Assembly: GCA_045588245.1 (NCBI GenBank)
Contig: JAZNDW010000018.1
Span: 1 to 64,000 of the forward strand
Direction of reading: 5' to 3'
From: DTU064 sp045588245
GTDB taxonomy: Bacteria; Bacillota; Clostridia; Oscillospirales; CAG-272
DNA: 64,000 nt
In this document: in pieces, positions 16,409 to 24,932 of the stretch
How positions within the stretch are numbered: the first letter of the stretch is position 1
How the letters are laid out: every line of letters starts with the position of its first letter
Notes under the pieces: generated by a model
Databases searched by the model: none
What the model was told of the DNA's origin: nothing
The model's input: the letters and a program-made list of their open reading frames with translations, nothing else
Translations under genes and position numbers: made by a program

Positions 16409-16437
16409 TTGACAATTTATCCAAAAACAGATACAAT
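16409..16437 (+). promoter_or_regulatory. Promoter of the GH30 gene
   Basis: TTGACA (16409-16414) and TACAAT (16432-16437) are separated by 17 bases, 35 bases upstream of the start. Confidence 0.85.
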
Positions 16438-16472
16438 ATCAGTATAAATATATTCAAAAAATGGAGACCGAT

Positions 16473-18053
16473 ATGAAAAGATTTATTCTTATTCTTCTTG
16501 CGGCATCTATGCTTATGTCCTCTTTTGTGGCATGCGGCACCGATACTCCGGAAGAAACAGCGGCAGAGAGCGATTCCGACGTTGCCGATGCTACCGACAC
16601 GGCAGGAACCGACACAGACACGGAAAAGGAGCTTGACACGCCCGTGATACTTGACAATCTGCAAACAGTAACTATTGACACTTCAAAACAGCATCAGACG
16701 ATCGAAAGCTTCGGCGCTTCGGGCGCTTGGTGGTCGCAGGACGTCGGCGGCTGGGATGAAGAACGCTCCTCCGGACAAGAGGTCCGCGAATACATAGCTC
16801 AGCTTCTCTTCGACAAGGAAGAAGGTATCGGTCTTAACGCATACCGTTACAACATCGGTGGCGGAAGCGCCGACAAGGGAAGCCCCAGCAAGAGCGGCAT
16901 CGGCGACGTATGGCGCCGCGCCGAAAGCTTTGAAACTGCGCCCGGCGAATACGATTGGACGCGCGACGAAGAAGCTGTATGGTTTATGCGCAAAGCAGCA
17001 GAGCTCGGCGTTGACGAGATCATCATGTTCTGCAACAGCCCTCTCGAACGCCTCACGAAGAACGGCAAATCTTATTCCGATAACGGTCAGTGCAACATCG
17101 CAAAAGATAACTACGATGATTTTGCAACCTACGTTCTCGACGTTGTTGAGCACTTCGTTGCCGAAGGCCTGCCGATCAAGTTCGTTTCCCCCATCAACGA
17201 GCCCCAGTGGGATTGGACGGGCGGCCAGGAAGGCTGTCACTATTCCACAAGTGAGCTTATTCAGGTCCTTTCTGAATTCATAGACCAGATCGAAGAGCGT
17301 CCCGCTCTCGAAGGCGTTGAGATCAGCGGTCCCGAAGGCGTAAACTGGCATAACGACAACGGCGTTATCGATATGTGCCTTGCGATCATGAACAACAAAA
17401 AGCTCGGAAAATATCTTACCGCTATCGATAACCACTCCTATTGGTCTGATGCAAACTCAAAAAGGTTATTTGCAAGCGCCTTCATCAAAAAGTACCCCGA
17501 TATAAAGATCCGTGCGTCCGAATGGTGCGAAATGGTCAACGGTAAGGATACCTCCATTGACTCCGCCATCAACCTCGCTATCGTTATGCAGGAAGACCTG
17601 ACTATCCTTGACTGCGTTTCCTGGCAGTATTGGATCGCAGTAAGCTGCTACGATTACCGTGACGGTCTGATCTACGTTGACAAAAGTTCTCACAACGTAA
17701 CGCTTACAAAGCGTCTTTGGGCTATGGGTAACTACAGCCGTTTCATCGACCGCGGTTACGTTCGCGTAGACGCTAAGTTCAAGAAGAACGGTGTTTACAC
17801 CTCCGCTTTCACGGGTGTTAACGAAAACGGTGAAGAAGAACTCGTAATGGTATTCGTCAACAGCAATAATTCCGCTGTGAATATCGACTTTGCAGGAATA
17901 GACGCTTCCAAATACAACCGCATGAGCGTTCACCTCACAAGCAGCAGATATTCTCTGGCTGAACAATTCTACGGCGAATTTTCCGACACATCCTGCGTTG
18001 AGTTGCCGAAAAACTCCATTGTAACCGTAGTTGTCAGCAACGTTGAGGAATAA
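16473..18053 (+). CDS. GH30-family glycosidase lipoprotein
   Basis: This 526-residue protein has a lipobox (FVAC, Cys21), an Asp/Thr/Glu linker to about residue 55, and a GH30 catalytic barrel. Family signatures are QTIESFGASGAWW at the start, the acid/base Glu243 in SPINEPQWDW and the nucleophile Glu350 in RASEWCEM. A C-terminal beta-sandwich ends the protein. GH30 members include beta-1,6-galactanases, glucosylceramidases and xylanases; the WW after the fold start resembles endo-beta-1,6-galactanase types, but the substrate is uncertain. The start at 16473 is chosen over ATG 16461 because GGAG lies six bases upstream. Codon use is biased like gap, which suggests high expression. Confidence 0.9.
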   Translation: MKRFILILLAASMLMSSFVACGTDTPEETAAESDSDVADATDTAGTDTDTEKELDTPVILDNLQTVTIDTSKQHQTIESFGASGAWWSQDVGGWDEERSSGQEVREYIAQLLFDKEEGIGLNAYRYNIGGGSADKGSPSKSGIGDVWRRAESFETAPGEYDWTRDEEAVWFMRKAAELGVDEIIMFCNSPLERLTKNGKSYSDNGQCNIAKDNYDDFATYVLDVVEHFVAEGLPIKFVSPINEPQWDWTGGQEGCHYSTSELIQVLSEFIDQIEERPALEGVEISGPEGVNWHNDNGVIDMCLAIMNNKKLGKYLTAIDNHSYWSDANSKRLFASAFIKKYPDIKIRASEWCEMVNGKDTSIDSAINLAIVMQEDLTILDCVSWQYWIAVSCYDYRDGLIYVDKSSHNVTLTKRLWAMGNYSRFIDRGYVRVDAKFKKNGVYTSAFTGVNENGEEELVMVFVNSNNSAVNIDFAGIDASKYNRMSVHLTSSRYSLAEQFYGEFSDTSCVELPKNSIVTVVVSNVEE

Positions 18054-18117
18054 TTCAACACTTTTCGTCAATTATTTTCAAAATCATATTGAATACTGCA
18101 TAAACATTGTGGTAAAA

Positions 18118-18156
18118 TAAACGTGTTCGGGCATTTCTCGGACACGTTTATTTTTT
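18118..18156 (+). terminator. Terminator of the GH30 gene
   Basis: TAAACGTGT (18118-18126) pairs with ACACGTTTA (18142-18150), with further pairing inside, followed by a run of T. Confidence 0.9.
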
Positions 18157-18178
18157 GCAAATAAGGAGGTTGCCGAGC

Positions 18179-19468
18179 TTGGACAGCAACAATAACAGAA
18201 ATAACGTCGGCAACGTCCGCCCTGCCGATCGTTCGTCAAACGCAGATAACACAAATAACACCGTGCCGAATCGAACGGTTCCACAAAAACCGCCGATGCA
18301 AAGACGGGTTGACAGAACGCCCGCAAAGCCGCCGCGCCGCATGACACCGAACATCTTCGTTCTGCTCGCCGCGACTATTCTTATATTCATCATCGTTATA
18401 GCGCTCGTAATCGGCTACATATTCTCCGATTCAAAGGACGGTGACACCGGCAGCACCGACAGCGTTACCGAATCGGATATCGACGGTGTCGATATGACTG
18501 ACTCCGACACGGATGGTAATAACACCGAAACCGAGGCAGATTCCGCTGACGCAACCGAAACAGAACTCGGTTCTTCAGACTCCGAATCGGACGTTGAAAC
18601 CGAGCTTCCCGACGAAACCACGAAGCCAGAGGAAACGACAAAGCCAGAGGAAACCACGAAGCCAGAGGAAACGACAAAGCCAGAGGAAACGACGAGACCG
18701 CCCGAAGAAAACAACGATCCCATCATCATCGACGGCTACAATTACAGCGAACCCGTTCCCGAATCCGAAACGGCATCGGCAGAATACATCAAAAGCTGCA
18801 TTTTTGTCGGAGACTCCCGTACGCAGGGACTCATGCTCTATTCAAAGATGAAAGCATCGTTCGTATGCGAGCAATCGTTGAACGTCAAATCGGCCATGGA
18901 AAAGAAGATCGACCGTTACGACGGTAATACCATCATCGAAGAGCTTGGAGAAACCGAGGGCGACAACGTTTACCTCTGCTTCGGCATCAACGAAACGAGT
19001 TGGAGTCTCAATTCATTCATCAGCCGTTATAAAACTCTCATAGATAAGGTCATTGAGCTGAAGCCCGATGCCAAGATCTACGTTCAAACGATCATTCCGC
19101 TTACAAAGGAAGCTCACGATAATCCTAACCGCGGCAGTAACGACAAAATTGCAAAGATGAATGCCGCTATCGCGGAACTTTGTGAAGAAAAGCAGATCTT
19201 TCTGCTCGACGTTGCGGCGCATTTCTCCGATAAAAACGGGCATCTTAAAACTGAGTACAAAGCCAGTGCAGACGGCGCTCACTTCAAGGCAAGCGGGCTC
19301 GGCTACCCGGAATGGACGAATTACATCAAAACTCACGTCGTAACCGAAAACGTGACTGATCCGCCCGAAACGGAAACGGACACCCCCGAAACGGAGACGG
19401 ATGCTCCCGTAACCGAAACGAATGCTCCCGAAACAGAGACGGACGCTCCCGTAACCGAAACGGAATAA
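18179..19468 (+). CDS. Membrane-anchored SGNH hydrolase
   Basis: This roughly 429-residue protein has an Asn/Arg/Pro-rich cytoplasmic N-terminus, one membrane helix (about 60-82), an acidic linker, and four PEETTK units. The SGNH hydrolase domain follows, with FVGDSRTQG (nucleophile Ser), CFGINET and DGAHF near the catalytic Asp/His. The tail is made of repeated TETDAP units. SGNH domains hydrolyse esters of sugars or lipids; here the target may be cell-wall acetyl groups. TTG at 18179 is preferred because AAGGAGG (18163-18169) is nine bases upstream; TTG codons at 18155 and 18170 are less well placed. Confidence 0.8.
   Translation: MDSNNNRNNVGNVRPADRSSNADNTNNTVPNRTVPQKPPMQRRVDRTPAKPPRRMTPNIFVLLAATILIFIIVIALVIGYIFSDSKDGDTGSTDSVTESDIDGVDMTDSDTDGNNTETEADSADATETELGSSDSESDVETELPDETTKPEETTKPEETTKPEETTKPEETTRPPEENNDPIIIDGYNYSEPVPESETASAEYIKSCIFVGDSRTQGLMLYSKMKASFVCEQSLNVKSAMEKKIDRYDGNTIIEELGETEGDNVYLCFGINETSWSLNSFISRYKTLIDKVIELKPDAKIYVQTIIPLTKEAHDNPNRGSNDKIAKMNAAIAELCEEKQIFLLDVAAHFSDKNGHLKTEYKASADGAHFKASGLGYPEWTNYIKTHVVTENVTDPPETETDTPETETDAPVTETNAPETETDAPVTETE
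18614..18685 (+). repeat. Tandem 18-bp coding repeats in a 36-bp duplication
   Basis: Four 18-base units encode PEETTK-type hexapeptides. Units one and three are identical and units two and four are identical, so the array looks like a recent 36-bp duplication. Confidence 0.9.
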
Positions 19469-19496
19469 ATTTAAGTAACTTCAAAGGTATCTTAAA

Positions 19497-20045
19497 ATGA
19501 AAAAATTTACAGTTATCATACTCACCGCAACACTTCTTCTCACCATTTCTCTCTTCTTCGCTTCTTGCGGCGAAAATGATGTTGACACCGACGGTGGCGA
19601 GACCGTTGGCGACAACAACAACGATAACAACAACGACAACAATGATAATGGCAACGGCTCCGAAGAAACGAGAGCTCCCGCTACCGCAGACGACATCAAA
19701 AATGCCATCTTCTCCGCCGTAACCTTCAGCGAAGAGCTTGAGCTTATCGACGGTGAGATCGCAGCTTTGATCTACCCTTGCGAAGATGCTGAGGAAATAT
19801 ACGCTTACTGCAATTCGGGCGCAATCGCAGAGGAAGTCGTTATCGTCAAATCCGATGACCGCGACTTGCTTGACAGCTTCGACGCTTACCGTAACGGTCA
19901 GATCGAGATCTTTGAAAGCTATAACGCAGAGGAAGTATCAAAGCTCGGAAAAGCCTACATCGGTGTCATCGACGATTACATCGTGTATTGTGTTTCTCCC
20001 GACCCAGCAGCAGTTTCCGATGCACTTTCTGCCTTGACAAACTAA
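19497..20045 (+). CDS. DUF4358-like lipoprotein
   Basis: This 182-residue protein has a lipobox (FASC, Cys24), then an Asp/Asn-rich linker (about 30-58) coded by AAC/GAT repeats. The C-terminal domain (about 65-180) matches the DUF4358 pattern of clostridial lipoproteins: EELELIDGEIAALIY, then AIAEEVVIVKSDD and a final IDDYIVYCVSPDP. Function is unknown; the genes often sit near other cell-envelope genes. It follows the SGNH gene by 28 bases and may be co-transcribed. Its 3' end contains the promoter for the T-box leader. Confidence 0.82.
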   Translation: MKKFTVIILTATLLLTISLFFASCGENDVDTDGGETVGDNNNDNNNDNNDNGNGSEETRAPATADDIKNAIFSAVTFSEELELIDGEIAALIYPCEDAEEIYAYCNSGAIAEEVVIVKSDDRDLLDSFDAYRNGQIEIFESYNAEEVSKLGKAYIGVIDDYIVYCVSPDPAAVSDALSALTN

Positions 20046-20062
20046 GTCGGGCGTGATAAAAT
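20034..20062 (+). promoter_or_regulatory. Promoter of the pheST T-box transcript
   Basis: TTGACA (20034-20039) and an extended TGATAAAAT -10 (hexamer 20057-20062) are 17 bases apart. The -35 lies inside the last codons of the DUF4358 gene. Confidence 0.85.
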
Positions 20063-20069
20063 ACCATAG

Positions 20070-20317
20070 ATAATGCAGTGATGAAGACAGCCCTATACCG
20101 TAAAGTCCCCCAAAGAGAGCACCGCCTTGGCTGAGAGCGGCGCGAGGACGGGTATGCGGCATTTCACTTCGGAGCAGATCGCGTGAAACAAAAGTAGCGC
20201 GGTACGGCAGGTCCCGTTACAGACCAAATGAGTGCTTGCTCTTATAATATTGCAGGAATCCGGGTGGTACCGCGGAATTATGTTCCGTCCCAGTTGTTTT
20301 GGGACGGAACTTTTTTT
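20070..20317 (+). ncRNA. T-box riboswitch for pheST
   Basis: The region carries the conserved T-box sequence GGGTGGTACCGCGG (20262-20275), followed by a strong terminator stem (20282-20292 with 20300-20310) and a T-run. Upstream, a long stem I lies at about 20075-20180, and a UUC codon at 20163-20165 is the best specifier candidate for phenylalanine. T-box leaders bind uncharged tRNA and so allow read-through when the matching amino acid is short. The downstream pheS and pheT fit a tRNA-Phe sensor. The specifier position is an inference and the exact stem limits are approximate. Confidence 0.95.
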
Positions 20318-20396
20318 ATTTCTTTATAAAAATCAAGCTTCTCCCGAACAGTTTTACGTTTTATATTTTTCTATAACCTCGAAAGGAAACAAACAA

Positions 20397-21410
20397 ATGA
20401 AAGAAAAGCTTTTGGCGATAAAGGCAGAGGCGACAAGCCTTCTTAACGCCCCCGACGCCGACCTTGAAGCTCTCCGCATACGCTATCTCGGCAAAAAAGG
20501 CGAGCTGACCGCCGTGCTTCGCGGAATGGGAGCCCTCTCCGCTGAGGAACGCCCCGCAATCGGTGCGCTTGCAAACGAAGTTCGCACCTACATTGAAAAT
20601 GAGATCACAATAAAGAAAGCGGAGGCAGAAGCCGGCGCAATGAAAAAGAAGCTCGCCGCCGAGCGTCTTGACGTTACTATGCCGTCCCGTCTGCCCGACG
20701 TCGGCGACCGCCATCCTTTGGCAAAGGTTCAGCGCGACATGGAAAACATCTTCCTCGGAATGGGATTCGGAATCGTTGACGGTCCTGAAGTTGAGCTTGA
20801 TTACTACAACTTCCAGGCGCTCAATATGCCCGAAGGACACCCCGCACGTGACACGCAGGACACTTTCTACATCACAGAAAATATTCTGCTCCGTTCACAG
20901 ACGTCGGGCGTTCAGATCCGCACGATGGAAAAGAAGAAGCCCCCGATCCGCATCATCTCGCCCGGCAGAGTTTACCGCTCCGATGAAGTTGACGCGACGC
21001 ACTCTCCTCTCTTCCATCAGGTAGAGGGCCTCGTCGTTGACCGCGGCATCACGATGGGAGACCTCCGCGGCACACTGCTCGTATTCGCGCAGAATCTCTT
21101 CGGCAAGGATACACGCATCCGCTTCCGTCCTCACCACTTCCCTTACACGGAGCCGTCCGCTGAGGTTGACGTTTCCTGTTTCGTTTGCGGCGGCAAGGGC
21201 TGCCGTCTTTGCAAGAACGAAGGCTGGATCGAGGTTTTAGGCTGCGGTATGGTTCACCCGAACGTGCTTCGCGGCTGCGATATTGACCCCGACGAATTTT
21301 CGGGCTTCGCTTTCGGTATCGGCGTTGAACGCGTTACGATGCTGAAATACCATATCGATGATATGCGCTTGCTCTATGAAAACGACCTGCGCTTCCTCGG
21401 TCAGTTCTGA
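20397..21410 (+). CDS. pheS: Phenylalanyl-tRNA synthetase alpha subunit
   Basis: This 337-residue class II synthetase subunit charges tRNA-Phe together with PheT. The N-terminal coiled coil is followed by the catalytic domain with HPLAKVQRDMENIFLGMGF, the motif 2 region (RVYRSDEVDATHSPLFHQVEG) split over several strands, and the late FRPHHFPYTEPSAEVDVSC with motif 3 in FAFGIGVERVTMLKY. A CxxC pair (CGGKGCRLC) is present, as in many bacterial PheS. The ATG at 20397 follows GAAAGG and lies after the T-box terminator. Expression should rise when phenylalanyl-tRNA charging falls. Confidence 0.97.
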   Translation: MKEKLLAIKAEATSLLNAPDADLEALRIRYLGKKGELTAVLRGMGALSAEERPAIGALANEVRTYIENEITIKKAEAEAGAMKKKLAAERLDVTMPSRLPDVGDRHPLAKVQRDMENIFLGMGFGIVDGPEVELDYYNFQALNMPEGHPARDTQDTFYITENILLRSQTSGVQIRTMEKKKPPIRIISPGRVYRSDEVDATHSPLFHQVEGLVVDRGITMGDLRGTLLVFAQNLFGKDTRIRFRPHHFPYTEPSAEVDVSCFVCGGKGCRLCKNEGWIEVLGCGMVHPNVLRGCDIDPDEFSGFAFGIGVERVTMLKYHIDDMRLLYENDLRFLGQF

Positions 21411-21437
21411 TTACAACGAAAGGAACGGTGATTACAC

Positions 21438-23840
21438 ATGAAATTATCATATAATTGGTGCGGTGACTTCACAAAAGTCAGCGACATTCCGATAAAAGAC
21501 TTCGCCGACCGTATGACAGATACGGGAAGCAAGGTCGAATGCTGGGAAACTCTTGCAGAGGACATCGAAAACGTCGTCGTAGCGAAGATCGTTTCCATTG
21601 AAAAGCACCCCGACTCCGACCATCTTCAGATCTGCATGATGGACTGCGGCGAGGGCGAGCTCCGTCAGATCGTAACGGGCGCACAGAACGTCTTCGAGGG
21701 CGCCATCGTCCCTGCCGCAAAGGCTCCCGCACTCCTTCCCGGCGGCATTAAGATCAAAGCCGGTAAGCTCCGCGGTGTTGCATCCAACGGTATGCTCTGC
21801 TCCATCGGCGAGCTCAACCTCACAAGCCACGATATGCCCGGAAACGACAATAGCGGCATTTGCATCCTCGGCGAAGAATTCGCCGACATGATAGGCACCG
21901 ACATCCGTGATGCCCTCATGCTCCGCGATACCGTCGTTGAATACGAAATCACGCCTAACCGTCCCGATTGCTTATCCATTATCGGTTTAGCTAAGGAAGC
22001 CGCCGTTTCCTTCGGCAGAGAATATAATATTCCCACCCCCGAAGTAAAGCCGCTCGGCGACGGTGACGACATTACAAATTACATCAAGGTCGATATCGAA
22101 GCTGACGATCTTTGCCCCCGCTACTGCGCGAAGGCAGTTAAAAACGTAAAGATCGCTCCCTCTCCTCTCTGGATGAGAATGAGACTTCGCGCTGAGGGTG
22201 TCCGTCCCATCAACAATATCGTTGACATCACAAACTACGTCATGCTTGAGTACGGTCAGCCCATGCACGCCTTTGATTATAAGTGCCTTGACGGTGCTCA
22301 CATTCACGTGCGCCGTGCCTACGACGGCGAGCTTTATAAATCGCTCGACATCAATGACGAGGACCATCCGCTCAAGTCTTCGATGCTCGTCATCGCAGAC
22401 GATAACAAGCCCGTTGCCCTTGCAGGCGTTATGGGTGGCGCGAACAGCGAGATTACAGATGACACCACCACCGTTATCTTTGAATCCGCTAACTTTGAGG
22501 GCGTTTCCGTGCGCCGTGCCGCAAAAGCGATGGGAATCCGCACCGAATCGAGCGCACGCTTTGAAAAGGGTATGGATCCCGAAAACGCAATGCCCGCTCT
22601 TATGCGCGCCTGCGAACTCGTTCAGCTTCTCGGCGCGGGCGACGTCGTTGACGGCGTCATCGACGAATATCCGGGTAAACGCGAAGAAAGAACCGTTCCC
22701 TTCGATTACGAGCGAATCAACCGCTTCCTCGGAACGTCTCTTTCACGCGAATACATGGTCGACATTCTCGAAAAGCTCAGCTTCACCGTTAACGGTGACA
22801 CCGTCACTGTTCCCTCCTGGCGCAACGACGTTGAGTGCATGAACGACCTGGCGGAAGAAGTGATCCGTATGTACGGCTATAACGAAGTCGAAACGACGCT
22901 TCCCATCATCAGAATGACAGAGGGCGGACGCACCGAGCGTCAGGCTTTTGAAGAGTCGCTTCACGGCCTTCTCTGCGGAATGGGACTTTGGGAGGCTACG
23001 ACCTTCTCCTTCATCGGACCGAAGTATTACGATATGATCCGTATGCCCGAAAACGATCCCCGCCGCAATTCCGTCGTTATCTCCAACCCCCTCGGCGAGG
23101 ATACGAGCGTTATGAGAACGACCGCGATCCCCTCTATCCTTGAGGTACTTTCGCACAACCAGAACCACAAAAACGAATCCGCCGCAATGTACGAGCTTGC
23201 GACCGTTTACATTCCCACGTCTGCCACCACGCTTCCCAATGAAATGAAAAATCTCGTCATCGGCAGCTACGGCAAGGGCGACTTCTACGTACTCAAGGGA
23301 ATATGTGAACGCGTACTCGGACTCGCAGGCGTTACCGGCTATAAGTTTGTAACAGAGCGTGAGGAACCCACCTTCCATCCCGGCAGGTGCGCACGCATCA
23401 CACTCGGCGATGAAGTGATCGCGACTCTCGGTCAGGTACACCCCGAAACCGCAGACGCGTTCGGTCTTTCCGGCGAAATCTACGTAGCTGAGCTCTCGAT
23501 TGAGCCCATTTACGAAAACCGCAACCTGTACCACGAATTCCGTCACCTGCCGAAGTATCCCTCCACCTCTCGCGACTTCTCCTTCGTCTGTGACGAAGAG
23601 CTTGAAGCGGGACGCATCGAAGAGATATGCTTGTCTGCAGGCGGCAAGCTCATCGAATCCGCCGTCGTATTTGACGTTTACAGAGGAGCGCAGATCGGAG
23701 ACGGCAAGAAGAGCGTTTCTATCAGAGTTACGCTCCGTGCCGCAGACAGAACGCTCACGGACGAGGAAGCGGACAAAGCCGCCGACAAGATCCTCCGCGC
23801 TCTCGCCACGGAACTCGGTATTTCTCTCCGCGACCGCTAA
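21438..23840 (+). CDS. pheT: Phenylalanyl-tRNA synthetase beta subunit
   Basis: This 800-residue protein has the usual PheT order: an EMAP-type tRNA-binding domain (about 40-150), B1, B3/B4 editing domain (about 200-380, with GVRPINNIVDITNYVM), B5 (about 405-475), a class II-like core and the FDX-ACB anticodon-binding domain at the C-terminus (from LPKYPSTSRDFSFVCDE). It forms the alpha2-beta2 enzyme with PheS and edits Tyr-tRNA-Phe. It follows pheS by 27 bases with AAAGGAACGGTG upstream and is under the same T-box control. Confidence 0.97.
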   Translation: MKLSYNWCGDFTKVSDIPIKDFADRMTDTGSKVECWETLAEDIENVVVAKIVSIEKHPDSDHLQICMMDCGEGELRQIVTGAQNVFEGAIVPAAKAPALLPGGIKIKAGKLRGVASNGMLCSIGELNLTSHDMPGNDNSGICILGEEFADMIGTDIRDALMLRDTVVEYEITPNRPDCLSIIGLAKEAAVSFGREYNIPTPEVKPLGDGDDITNYIKVDIEADDLCPRYCAKAVKNVKIAPSPLWMRMRLRAEGVRPINNIVDITNYVMLEYGQPMHAFDYKCLDGAHIHVRRAYDGELYKSLDINDEDHPLKSSMLVIADDNKPVALAGVMGGANSEITDDTTTVIFESANFEGVSVRRAAKAMGIRTESSARFEKGMDPENAMPALMRACELVQLLGAGDVVDGVIDEYPGKREERTVPFDYERINRFLGTSLSREYMVDILEKLSFTVNGDTVTVPSWRNDVECMNDLAEEVIRMYGYNEVETTLPIIRMTEGGRTERQAFEESLHGLLCGMGLWEATTFSFIGPKYYDMIRMPENDPRRNSVVISNPLGEDTSVMRTTAIPSILEVLSHNQNHKNESAAMYELATVYIPTSATTLPNEMKNLVIGSYGKGDFYVLKGICERVLGLAGVTGYKFVTEREEPTFHPGRCARITLGDEVIATLGQVHPETADAFGLSGEIYVAELSIEPIYENRNLYHEFRHLPKYPSTSRDFSFVCDEELEAGRIEEICLSAGGKLIESAVVFDVYRGAQIGDGKKSVSIRVTLRAADRTLTDEEADKAADKILRALATELGISLRDR

Positions 23841-23856
23841 TTTTTCAAAAAAAGCG

Positions 23857-23884
23857 TTGCATATAACATAAAATGTGTTATAAT
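23857..23884 (+). promoter_or_regulatory. Promoter of the Cys/Asp-rich protein gene
   Basis: TTGCAT (23857-23862) and an extended TGTTATAAT -10 (hexamer 23879-23884) are 16 bases apart. Confidence 0.78.
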
Positions 23885-23920
23885 AATAATATCAATAGTA
23901 GGAAAGGAGGCGGTTTGAAA

Positions 23921-24214
23921 ATGGAAGAAAAGAAGAACTGCCCGTACAAAGGTTTACTCCGCGCGCTCATTATCATTGCTGCTGTCATCGGCGCTTTTGT
24001 AGCTGTTGAAGTTATACTCGAACGCGTATTCAAGAAGTATCTTAAGGTTACAATTGAGCTTGACGATATTGACAATCTTGACGATGATTGCGATTGCTGC
24101 GATTGCGAATTCGACGAAGATTGCATCTGCGACTGCGACGAATGCGAAGAGGAAGAACTCGTTTGCGACTGCGAAGAGTGCTGCCCCGCAGAAGAAACTG
24201 CTGACGCTGAATAA
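23921..24214 (+). CDS. Cys/Asp-rich single-pass membrane protein
   Basis: This 97-residue protein begins with a short polar lead (MEEKKNCPYKG), one membrane helix (about 12-31) and a linker with basic residues. The tail is very acidic and contains twelve Cys within about 35 residues, arranged as CDC, CC, CxC and CxxC groups separated by Asp and Glu. I know no family with this pattern. Such spacing is like that of metal-binding peptides, so metal or redox binding at the membrane is an inference. The start is fixed by GGAAAGGAGG ten bases upstream; TTG 23915 is too near. It has its own promoter and terminator. Confidence 0.8.
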   Translation: MEEKKNCPYKGLLRALIIIAAVIGAFVAVEVILERVFKKYLKVTIELDDIDNLDDDCDCCDCEFDEDCICDCDECEEEELVCDCEECCPAEETADAE

Positions 24215-24232
24215 TTCTTTAATACGAGCAAC

Positions 24233-24268
24233 AAAAAACCTCCCTGCCGCACGGCAGGGAGGTTTTTC
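24233..24268. terminator. Bidirectional terminator
   Basis: CCTCCCTGCC (24239-24248) pairs with GGCAGGGAGG (24253-24262), flanked by A-run and T-run, between convergent genes. Confidence 0.93.
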
Positions 24269-24272
24269 TGTT

Positions 24273-24917
24273 TTACAGTTTCAGCAAAAATTCATACAGC
24301 TTTTCCGCAATGAGGGCGTGGCCCGCATCGTTCGGGTGAAGTCCGTCGGGGACGTACTTTTCCTTGACCTCAGGCTTGTTCGGGTCGAGCCCGAGCTCAC
24401 GGTATAAGTCAAGTGTTGGTACGCCGTGCCGCTTTCCGGCTTCAATGACGGCGTCAACGTAATCAATGAGCGCGTGATGCGTCAGCGGCGATGGATTCTC
24501 GTCCCATTCGCGGCGCATCGGTGTCATAAAAACGATTTTTGCCGTCGGATACGCTTCGGTGAGAAAGTTCATGAGCCAGTTGAGCGCACCGCGGAAAGTG
24601 TCGGGAGTTATGTCCGTCACCTCTCCAAGAGAAGCGTTACCGTGTCCGTAATCGTTTGTACCGCCGAAAACGACGATAAGATCGGCGTCGGGTGCCATTT
24701 TCGCCGCACGTCCGCAGAAATAAAGATCCCACACAGGCCACACACTCGCGCCGTTATTGTACGCGATGCGCGTGCCTCCGATGCCGTAGTTACGCACTTT
24801 GGCAAAACCGCCCAGACGCGACACGACCGTGTCGTATCTGTATTCTGCACTGCTCGTTCCGTGTCCTTCGGTGATGCTGTCACCGAGAAAATTGACTTTA
24901 AGATTTTTCAGTTCCAT
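24273..24917 (-). CDS. SGNH/GDSL hydrolase
   Basis: This 214-residue protein shows the SGNH blocks: FLGDSITEGHG (nucleophile Ser), YGIGGTRI, VFGGTNDYGHG (oxyanion Asn) and DGLHPNDAGH (Asp and His). It lacks a signal peptide, so it should act in the cytoplasm, probably removing acetyl or other acyl groups from imported sugars. It is the last gene of the GH31-GH3 operon, 15 bases after the GH3 gene, which supports a role in trimming substituted plant oligosaccharides. The exact substrate cannot be told from sequence. Confidence 0.9.
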   Translation of the reverse strand: MELKNLKVNFLGDSITEGHGTSSAEYRYDTVVSRLGGFAKVRNYGIGGTRIAYNNGASVWPVWDLYFCGRAAKMAPDADLIVVFGGTNDYGHGNASLGEVTDITPDTFRGALNWLMNFLTEAYPTAKIVFMTPMRREWDENPSPLTHHALIDYVDAVIEAGKRHGVPTLDLYRELGLDPNKPEVKEKYVPDGLHPNDAGHALIAEKLYEFLLKL

Positions 24918-24932
24918 AACATTCTAACCTCG

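Noticed and set aside
16683..17435. A 250-codon frame opposite the GH30 gene
   Set aside because: The GH30 gene has both catalytic Glu residues and strong codon bias; the reverse frame is a by-product of that codon use.
18089..18118. TTGAAT/TAAAAT promoter-like pair before the SGNH gene
   Set aside because: It lies directly upstream of the GH30 terminator, which would stop most transcripts from it, and the spacing is 18 with poor hexamers. The SGNH gene may instead rely on read-through or a promoter I could not identify.
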